This document shows, in pieces, positions 1 through 6,200 of a DNA stretch of 6,680 bases. Each line of letters begins with the position of its first letter. The first letter of the stretch is position 1. Origin of the DNA: an uncultured Eggerthellaceae bacterium (GTDB lineage: Bacteria; Actinomycetota; Coriobacteriia; Coriobacteriales; Eggerthellaceae); contig CAMPAJ010000089.1 of NCBI GenBank assembly GCA_946631805.1, forward strand, positions 1 to 6,680, given 5' to 3'. The notes beneath the pieces were generated by a model, which saw only the letters and a program-made list of their open reading frames with translations, ran no database searches and was not told the DNA's origin. A program made the translations under genes and the position numbers.

Positions 1-20
1 AGCGCGAGGAAGCGGCCTTC

Positions 21-145
21 GTGCCGCGACGAGCGCTCGCAGGGCCAAGATGGGGCGCGCGAGCGCTTTGCAGCGTCGGCAAAGGAGAGTGCCGCGACGG
101 CGCTCGCAGGGCCAAGATGGGGCGCGCGAGCGCTTTGCAGCGTCG
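21..145. repeat. Two tandem copies of a ~58-bp palindromic intergenic repeat
   Basis: Copy 1 spans 21-78 and copy 2 spans 89-145. They are identical except for one extra A in copy 1 (position 32), and the period is 68 bp. Each copy is itself a hairpin. In copy 1, AGCGCTCGC (32-40) pairs with GCGAGCGCT (59-67) around an 18-nt loop. In copy 2, GCGCTCGC (100-107) pairs with GCGAGCGC (126-133). Outer GACG/CGTC-type pairing can lengthen both stems. The pair sits directly after the stop codon of the minus-strand enzyme gene, so it could act as a REP/BIME-like element, an mRNA 3'-end stabiliser or part of a transcription end. There is no T-run of the kind expected for a classical intrinsic terminator. 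The period is not a multiple of three, so the copies fall in different reading frames, which argues against coding. The array may continue before the window. Confidence 0.75.
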
Positions 146-151
146 AGTGGA

Positions 152-1204
152 TTACCCGAAGATTACTTGTAGCGGCAGACGTGCGTTTTCGAGCTCTTCC
201 ATGGTGAAGCCGAATTTCTCGGAGTTGTACATGTCAAAGCCTTTGCACAGTTCGACATAGGTGCCGCTGAAGGTCGAACCCGGGCCGCCCTGGGTGATGC
301 AGGGGATGTAGCTCTGGAAGTCGTAGCCTTCCAAGTGCTCGCGGGCAACGCGGTAGCAGTCTTCCGGCGTCCAGCCTTCGAAGTCGACGTCTTTGTTGTC
401 GATGTTGCCCATGAACGAAATCTTGCCGGCGTATTTTTCCTGCATGGCCTTGAAGTCGTTGGACTCCATGTTGCCTTGCCAAACGTCGATGCCCATTTCG
501 ATCATGTAGTCGACCAGGTTGGCGGAGTAGGCGTCGTTGTGATGGAAGATGTACTGCACGCCGCGGCTCTTGTAGTATCCGTATATTTCCTTGTAGGGCT
601 CGACGAAGAACTCTGCGAACATTTCGGGACGCATGAAGGAGTTGTTCTCGGTGCCCCAGTCGTCATGATGGAAGATGGCCTCCGGATGCAGGTGGTCGCA
701 CAGGCCCTCGGCTACTTTCAGCTCGTATTCCGTGAGATACTTCAGCAGGTCCTTCATGCGGTCGGGCTCGGTCATGTAGTACACGAGCGCTTCGTCGATC
801 GAGCACAGGTGATGCGTCTGCTCGAACAGGCCGGCAACGATCAACGGTGCGGCGAACGCCTTGCCGGAAGCGGTGACTTCTTCGTACTGCTTCTGGAATT
901 CTTCCCATTCCGCCTCGGGGAAGTCGGTCGAGGGAGCATGAACGTAGTCTTCCCAAGTATCGATGTCCTTAACAACGATCTTGTCGGGCGTGTGTACGGG
1001 GAAGGAGCCCGGTGTGCCTTCGGGCCAGCTGTTGGTGACGCCCCAGGCATTGACGACGTCGTGGTCGCCTTCGGACAGGAGTGCGCCCGAGTGGATGATC
1101 TGCGGGTGCATCATCAGATAGATGCCCTCGTAGTTGTTCACATAACGATCCGGCTTGCCGCCCGGCTTCATGGTCTCGATGAGGTTTTCCTTGGCTGTAA
1201 GCAT
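152..1204 (-). CDS. Uroporphyrinogen decarboxylase-superfamily protein (putative corrinoid-linked methyltransferase type)
   Basis: A complete 350-residue protein with the URO-D (PF01208) TIM-barrel pattern. The N-terminus has 'GGKPDRYVNNYEG' (15-27). The middle has 'IFHHDDWGTENNSFMRPEMF' (177-196), the acidic turn and Pro-Glu helix typical of the family. The later barrel strands are 'YIFHHNDAYSANLVDYM' (218-234), 'GIDVWQGNME' (238-247) and 'KISFMGNID' (261-269). The Arg-rich N-terminal substrate motif of haem-pathway HemE is absent, so this is probably not the haem enzyme. The superfamily also includes MtaA/MtbA/CmuA-type enzymes, which move methyl groups to or from corrinoids. Their zinc motif is His-x-Cys plus a distal Cys. 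Here His221 and Cys302 are placed correctly, but Asn223 replaces the first Cys, so the reaction is uncertain. The start is secure: the minus-strand context is TAA GGA GGA AAC ATG, which gives a strong Shine-Dalgarno and an in-frame stop just upstream. No corrinoid protein is encoded in the window. The gene is divergent from a PucR-type regulator that probably controls it. Confidence 0.88.
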   Translation of the reverse strand: MLTAKENLIETMKPGGKPDRYVNNYEGIYLMMHPQIIHSGALLSEGDHDVVNAWGVTNSWPEGTPGSFPVHTPDKIVVKDIDTWEDYVHAPSTDFPEAEWEEFQKQYEEVTASGKAFAAPLIVAGLFEQTHHLCSIDEALVYYMTEPDRMKDLLKYLTEYELKVAEGLCDHLHPEAIFHHDDWGTENNSFMRPEMFAEFFVEPYKEIYGYYKSRGVQYIFHHNDAYSANLVDYMIEMGIDVWQGNMESNDFKAMQEKYAGKISFMGNIDNKDVDFEGWTPEDCYRVAREHLEGYDFQSYIPCITQGGPGSTFSGTYVELCKGFDMYNSEKFGFTMEELENARLPLQVIFG

Positions 1205-1208
1205 GTTT

Positions 1209-1215
1209 CCTCCTT
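1209..1215 (-). promoter_or_regulatory. Shine-Dalgarno site of the URO-D-type gene
   Basis: The minus strand reads AAGGAGG four bases before the ATG at 1204. An in-frame TAA (1214-1216) overlaps it, so translation of this frame cannot begin further upstream. Together these fix the start of the 350-residue protein. Confidence 0.85.
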
Positions 1216-1384
1216 AGCCACGATTGGATATGTACATTTCAACGGCGCCTGTTTTCGTATTCGATTAGAATGCAAACTGCGTCATTCAATCTAAAATTGC
1301 ACCTTTGAAATGGCTTAACTTGAATCCTAGGCCAGACCGAAACATTCTGGTATACGTCATAGCACGCAAGAATATGGCATCAGG

Positions 1385-1401
1385 CACTACAATTTGTAGT
1401 G
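1385..1401. promoter_or_regulatory. Perfect 17-bp palindrome, candidate operator
   Basis: CACTACAA-T-TTGTAGTG has two perfect 8-bp arms around a single central T. It lies 39 bp before the GTG start of the PucR-type regulator, and it overlaps a TACAAT hexamer that could be that gene's -10 element. Size, symmetry and position fit a dimeric helix-turn-helix binding site. Autoregulation and control of the divergent enzyme gene are inferred, not shown. Confidence 0.55.
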
Positions 1402-1429
1402 GTACACTTTCCATGCGGCTTCGTACAAC

Positions 1430-1434
1430 GGAGG
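1430..1434 (+). promoter_or_regulatory. Shine-Dalgarno site fixing the GTG start of the regulator
   Basis: GGAGG lies six bases before the GTG at 1441. An in-frame TAG at 1435-1437 sits between the site and the start, so 1441 is the first possible start codon in this frame. A GTG start with a strong site is normal for high-GC Gram-positives. Confidence 0.8.
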
Positions 1435-1440
1435 TAGGTT

Positions 1441-2976
1441 GTGGAAATACCTGGCAATGTGGTGTACTACCTGCTTGCGCAGGAATTCGACGACGTCGTG
1501 TTCGGTCCGAGGGGATCCACATCGCTCTCTTTTGTCGTCGACTACCCGATACTTTATGACGCGCCTTCAGACATGAGTGGGCATACCGTGCTTGTGCCCG
1601 ACCACGAACGGCCGCACCCTTGCAAGGCGATGGAAGGATCGCTGTGCGTATGCACAGGAAGCGAACTTGCCGCTTGGTTCGAGAAAGAGGGCATGCCGTA
1701 TGTTCATGTGCGCGATTCGGTGACGTTTCAACATTTGTACAACTACATGCAGATTGATTCTGTTGCGCACGAGCGGCTCGACGCGCAATTGCATGCCCAC
1801 GTCGATACGTTTGCCGGATTCCAGCCGATGCTCGACGCCCTGACTTCGACATTCGGATGCTCGTGCACACTCGTCGACAAAAGCTACCGGCGCGTGTGCT
1901 ATTCGGTTGGCAGCGATTTGCTCGATTCTGCCAGCACTGACCTCCATGGTGCGGGAATGTTCGAAGAAGAAGCGGCCGACTTGTTCATGGCGTCGCATAA
2001 CTACATGCGCCTTCGCGCCAGCCGCAAGGTGTTTTCTCCTCCCGGCTCCGCTGGCCTATTCATGAAAAACGTTTTCTCGGGTAACGAATTGGTGGGCACG
2101 TTGATCATGCCCCATGCAGGCTCTGTGGCAAGCGCCCGTTTCGTGCGGTTCCTGCTCGGCTACTTTGCCCCATTCGTCGAGCGGATGTACGTGCGCACGG
2201 GATCTTTTGGCAACGACGCCTCGAGCTCGAACCAGATTCGCAGCGCCCTTACGATGGCTTTGTCCGGTAAAGAAATCGATGCAGTAGCCACCGATGCGCT
2301 CTTGATAAACGACGGGCACGCCAAGCAAAGCACCTACGCCCTTTTGCTGCTTGAGCGCAGCTTCAGCCAGGAAGGGGACGAAGGTGTGCGCTACCTTGCC
2401 CAGCGAGTCGAGCAATCGTGGAAGAAGTCCTATGCTGTTGTGGTCGACGGTAGCCTGTATGTCATGGCGTATATGGGCGTCGACGAAGGGGAGCGGTTCC
2501 ATGCGCTGCGGACCGATATTCCCGAATTGCTGCGTGACGTGATGGCGAAAGCCGGAGTGAGTCGGCTGTTCAGTTCGACAGCGAGTCTTGCTGTAGCGCG
2601 ATTTCAAGCCCGCGCTGCACTCGATCAGGGCAGCGCAGACAACCCCACGTTTTGGTATTACCACTTCGAAGACTATGCTCTTGCATGGCTGCTTGCTCGC
2701 GGATGCGGCGACATCCCCGCAGAATATGTATGCCATCCCGCCGTCTCCACCTTGTCGTGCTACGACAAGGACAACGGCACTGAATTGCTGCGTACGTTGG
2801 ATGCATTCATGCGGTGTCGCTACAACGCAAGCGCTGCTGCGCATGAACTGTTCGTTGCCCGATCGACGCTGCTGAACCGGCTTGAGCGCATCGAAGAACT
2901 TGCCCACGTGGACCTTGACGACATCGATGAGCGCATCTATTTGGGCGCTTCGCTGAAGCTACTCGGGCAAGGGTAG
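1441..2976 (+). CDS. PucR/CdaR-type transcriptional regulator with C-terminal helix-turn-helix
   Basis: A complete 511-residue cytoplasmic regulator. Residues 1-100 resemble the N-terminal ligand-sensing region of PucR-type proteins, with 'HPCKAMEGSLCVCTGSEL' at 59-76. A helical linker (about 100-135) leads to a probable GAF-like sensor at 135-250 ('FGCSCTLVDKSYRRVCYSVG', 138-157). A degenerate CdaR/GGDEF-like region covers about 265-425, with 'AGVSRLFSSTASLAVARFQA' at 371-390 and 'YYHFEDYALAWLL' at 406-418. The C-terminus (449-508) is an HTH_30 domain. Its recognition core is 'NASAAAHELFVARSTLLNRL' (462-481), followed by 'LGASLKLL'. Family members such as PucR of Bacillus and CdaR of E. coli control purine or sugar-acid catabolism after binding a metabolite. 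Here the ligand is unknown. Divergent placement next to a single enzyme gene suggests local control of that enzyme. Family assignment is firm, and the central domain boundaries are approximate. Confidence 0.88.
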   Translation: MEIPGNVVYYLLAQEFDDVVFGPRGSTSLSFVVDYPILYDAPSDMSGHTVLVPDHERPHPCKAMEGSLCVCTGSELAAWFEKEGMPYVHVRDSVTFQHLYNYMQIDSVAHERLDAQLHAHVDTFAGFQPMLDALTSTFGCSCTLVDKSYRRVCYSVGSDLLDSASTDLHGAGMFEEEAADLFMASHNYMRLRASRKVFSPPGSAGLFMKNVFSGNELVGTLIMPHAGSVASARFVRFLLGYFAPFVERMYVRTGSFGNDASSSNQIRSALTMALSGKEIDAVATDALLINDGHAKQSTYALLLLERSFSQEGDEGVRYLAQRVEQSWKKSYAVVVDGSLYVMAYMGVDEGERFHALRTDIPELLRDVMAKAGVSRLFSSTASLAVARFQARAALDQGSADNPTFWYYHFEDYALAWLLARGCGDIPAEYVCHPAVSTLSCYDKDNGTELLRTLDAFMRCRYNASAAAHELFVARSTLLNRLERIEELAHVDLDDIDERIYLGASLKLLGQG

Positions 2977-3171
2977 CGGACAATAAGGTTCTCTCGTAAA
3001 TAAGTCTATTATTATGGTAGAATATAAGGACTTTGATAGAGCGAATCTGCCAACGTATAAGCACGCGGCCAAAAGGCGGTGCGCTTCGCATTGCCCGCGG
3101 GCTTTGCATGCCAGCCATAGTAGGTAATTGCACGTGTGCGACCGTGTCGTGCTTGTACGAAGGTAGAAGAC
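2977..3171 (+). promoter_or_regulatory. Intergenic region and probable promoter/leader of the surface-protein gene
   Basis: The 195-bp gap starts with a strongly AT-rich block (about 2981-3040) that contrasts with the GC-rich genes on either side. Within it, TAGAAT at 3018-3023 is a plausible -10 hexamer, but no good -35 is visible at 16-18 bp. If used, it would give an untranslated leader of roughly 140 nt. The second half is GC-rich again and holds only short self-complementary pieces. I compared it by eye with common riboswitch cores, including cyclic-di-GMP and cobalamin types, and found no match. No clear intrinsic terminator for the upstream regulator gene is visible. The start codon at 3172 has a modest Shine-Dalgarno, GAAGG at 3159-3163, eight bases upstream. 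Confidence 0.4.
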
Positions 3172-3261
3172 ATGAAGAACAACAAAAAGCTGCTCTCCAT
3201 CTTTCTGGCCATTTCCCTGGTGCTTTCCTTGCAGGTAGGATCATCGCTTGCGGCGTTTGCC
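3172..3261 (+). other. Signal peptide of the surface protein
   Basis: Residues 1-30 begin MKNNKKLL (basic n-region), continue through a hydrophobic core (SIFLAISLVLSLQVG) and end in SSLAAFA before EGG. The small residues at -3 and -1 relative to A30/E31 fit signal peptidase I cleavage and export by the Sec system. The cleavage position is predicted by eye. Confidence 0.85.
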
Positions 3262-6200
3262 GAAGGCGGCGACCAGCTAGACCGGTCTGCGGAATCCAGC
3301 ATTTCCGCCGATGGCGATAATGTCGCAGACGGGACGGACGCAGAGAGCGCCGGGCAATCCGACGATCCTGAAGGCGCTGAACAGCCCGATGCGGCCAAGG
3401 CCGACGGCACCGATGCCGAAGACGTGCAGGCCCAAGACGTCGTCGATGCGCAAGAGGTGGTTCCCGGCGCAGCCGATCTGGGCAACAACAACGTTGCCAC
3501 CCCGCTCGAAGAGGATTCGGTGGTCAATCCTGCGCCCACAGCCCGACACTTCGCCCTCGCCTCGATGCCCGAAGCGAACGAACCTTCCGATGCCGGCGAA
3601 GGCCACGACGCGGTTGTGGAAGCCAACGAAGCCGCAGTATCTTTGACGGAGATCTACCTGAATCCTGTACGGGGCGACGACGCCAACGACGGCGGCGCTG
3701 AAGCTCCGGTGGCGACATTCGCGCAGGCGAAGGCCCTGCTCGATGTCAACCCCGATGCCTACACCATCTATGTGATGGGGACCATCGCCGCTTCAGGTGA
3801 AATGAGCCTGCCCGACGGCGTCGTCCTGAAGCGAGCCCCTGGTTTCACGGGCACTCTCATCGACGTTGCCGCCGGCAACTCCGTCGTTTTGTCCAACATT
3901 GTTGTCGACGGCGACGACAGCAAGAAGGACAGCTCCCCCATGATTTCCGTTTCGGGCGAGCTTGTCCTCGAATCTGGCGCCGTGCTGCAGAACAACCACA
4001 ACGAGCGTTCCGGGTACGCGACGGCTGGCGCCGTGTTCGTCAAGCCCAGTGGTACCTTCACCATGAACGACGGGCGCATCGTCAACAACTCCTCGAAGCT
4101 TGGCGGCGGTGTCGAAACACGGGGCATGTTCGTCATGAACGGCGGCGAGATTTCGGGTAACCGTACCGTAACCGAAGACGGCATTGGCGACGGTGGCGGC
4201 GTGGCTGTCACGTCCGAATACACGAGTCATTCGGGCACGATGGTGTTCAACGGCGGCGTCGTTTCGGGCAATTCTTCGGCGCGCTCGGGCGGCGGCATCG
4301 CTTTGGGCACGCTGAGCACGTGGTGGATCGGCAAGCCCTACGCCCACGGGCCTCGCCTCGAAATGCACGGTGGCGTCCTCGATGGGAACGTGGCGCGGGC
4401 TAATGGCGGTGGCGTGTTTATCCAGGCGAACTGCTCGGCGTACGTCGATGGTGGCGAAATCACGAACAATGTGGCGCAAGCGGCCATACGCGATTCTATG
4501 TTCTCCGGCGGCGGCATATACGTAAACGGTGGGTACGAGAAGTACAGCAGCAGCATTGATTACCCCGATGGCAAGCTCGAACTCGTCAATCCGTTCATCA
4601 CCGGCAACACCGCATACAGCGGCGGTGGCGGTTTGGCCAATTGCCCGTCCGGCGGCCTAGTCGTCTACATCAACGACGGCGGTGCGGTGTTCGGAAATAC
4701 GTACTACAACGACGGTTCGCCCGACGACATCTTCGTTCTTAGCGGCAGGGTGGTAGGGTCGGCTATCCACCAGGGCAATCCTTACATGTTCGTGGCGTCG
4801 CACATGCTCGGTGGCGGAAACTACAACTGGAAGGTTTGGGGCAGCGGCGAGGACTATGACTATGCGGACCAGGAAGTGCGCGTGAGCAGCTCGCTTTTCG
4901 GAAAGAGCTACGCTAATCTCTACAGCGAGCCTTCTGCCGAAGACCAGCAGCGCGCACGTGACGTGTTCGATGCTAAGGGCGGCGTCTACATTTCGGGTAA
5001 CACCGGCAAAGCGTATGGCGGCGGCATTGGCAGCAACGGGCGCATTTACGTTGGTTCGGCTGACACGTTCTCTGGCAAACTTCGTGTAAGCAAGCAGGTC
5101 GTCAGCGATCGCGAAGCGGATTTCGAACGCGAGTTCACGTTCAAGGTCGTGCTCGACCAGTATCTGCCGGACGGTCGCTACGGCGAACTCGATTTCGTCG
5201 GAGGAGAGGCCCAGTTCACGCTCAAGAACGGGGAAAGCGTTTTGGCGGAAGGGCTTCCCGACGGGGCGAAGTATCGTGTCGAAGAAGTGGCCGACGAAGA
5301 GTTCGTTACGGTAAGCGAAGGCGAAACGGGTCAGTTCCTCGATCCGAACGCCGTGTACGAAGCGGTGTTCACCAACACGCTTAACATAACGGACATCGAG
5401 GGCGAAAAGACCTGGCTGGGCGACAACGAGCAAATGCGCCCCGAGTCTATCACCGTGCGTTTGCTCGCAAACGGCGAAGAGGTTGCTGCTCAGGAAGTTA
5501 CCGCGCAAGACGGTTGGAAGTACGCCTTCGAGAACTTGCCCATCACCGTCGACGGTGTAGAAGTCGCCTACACTGTCGTCGAGGATGAAGTGGCGGGCTA
5601 CGAATCGTCCGTCGACGGGTTCAACATCGCGAACAGCCCTGTTTTCCATGACGTGATCGTCTCGAAGGTTATCGCGGGCGGCGGACAAGAGCTTGCGGGC
5701 GCGCAGCTATCTGTTGTCGGAAACGATGCCGCTGGAAACCCCATTGAGCCGATAAGCTGGATAAGCGACGGGAGCGAGCGTACGATTTCCCTGCAGCCAG
5801 GCACGTACACGCTTGTCGAAAGCAAAGCACCCCTTGGCTACGACGAATCCGAATCCATCACCTTCACGGTCGACATCGAAGGCAACGTCAGCTTGATTGC
5901 CGAAAGTGACGAAGGCCCCGTTGCCGCTCCCGTTGACAAGGTAGTTATGGAAGATGCCCTTTCCAAGCATCGCGTTGTCGTTTCCAAGGTGCGTCTTGGC
6001 CAGGGCAGCGAACTGCCCGGCGCGCATTTGTCCATCGTGCAAGGCAAAAGCGTCAACGGCGACGTGGTGGAGCCTATTTCGTGGATCAGCGCAGGCGCGC
6101 CGCACGAAGTCGAATTGCCTGCGGGCACCTACACCCTCACCGAAGACCAGGCGCCGCTTGGCTTCAGCAAAGCAGAGTCCATCGTGTTCGAAGTCCTTCT

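Larger units (their letters stand above)
1205..1440. promoter_or_regulatory. Divergent promoter/operator region between the URO-D-type gene and the PucR-type regulator
   Basis: This 236-bp gap separates two divergently transcribed genes and must hold both promoters. It is more AT-rich than the flanking genes. It contains a perfect 17-bp dyad at 1385-1401 (annotated separately). A smaller inverted repeat, CCAGA (1332-1336) and TCTGG (1346-1350), is spaced by 9 nt. Near 1264-1290 there is an imperfect inverted pair of ATTAGAATG and CATTCAAT. A TACAAT hexamer at 1388-1393 could be a -10 element for the regulator, but I see no convincing -35 element at the right distance. No promoter could be assigned confidently for the minus strand. 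The short reading frames crossing this region show no family signal. Confidence 0.6.

Noticed and set aside
21..260. 79-codon plus-strand reading frame over the palindromic repeats
   Set aside because: The repeat period of 68 bp puts the two copies in different frames, and the rest overlaps the 3' end of the enzyme gene in antisense. Nothing suggests translation.
152..1204. Assignment of the enzyme as HemE (haem-pathway uroporphyrinogen decarboxylase)
   Set aside because: The N-terminal Arg-rich substrate motif of HemE is missing, and the N-terminus instead follows the pattern of the non-haem members of the superfamily.
335..1294. 319-codon plus-strand reading frame
   Set aside because: It is antisense to the URO-D-family gene, which has a strong Shine-Dalgarno, a stop-bounded start and clear family motifs on the minus strand.
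2056..2907. 283-codon minus-strand reading frame
   Set aside because: It is a shadow of the PucR-type regulator, whose C-terminal helix-turn-helix and central motifs are clear on the plus strand.
3051..3130. Possible riboswitch in the adhesin leader
   Set aside because: Short segments (for example GGGCTTTGC and its complement) faintly recall cyclic-di-GMP riboswitch pieces, but the order and paired elements do not match on either strand.
3033..3320. 95-codon plus-strand frame starting in the intergenic gap
   Set aside because: It overlaps the signal-peptide region of the adhesin in another frame, has a TTG start without a Shine-Dalgarno site and shows no family signal.
4657..5688. 343-codon minus-strand reading frame
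   Set aside because: It is an antisense shadow of the continuous plus-strand surface-protein frame. It has no recognisable domain, and the plus frame here encodes the end of the beta-helix, the DUF7601-like domain and the Cna_B domain.
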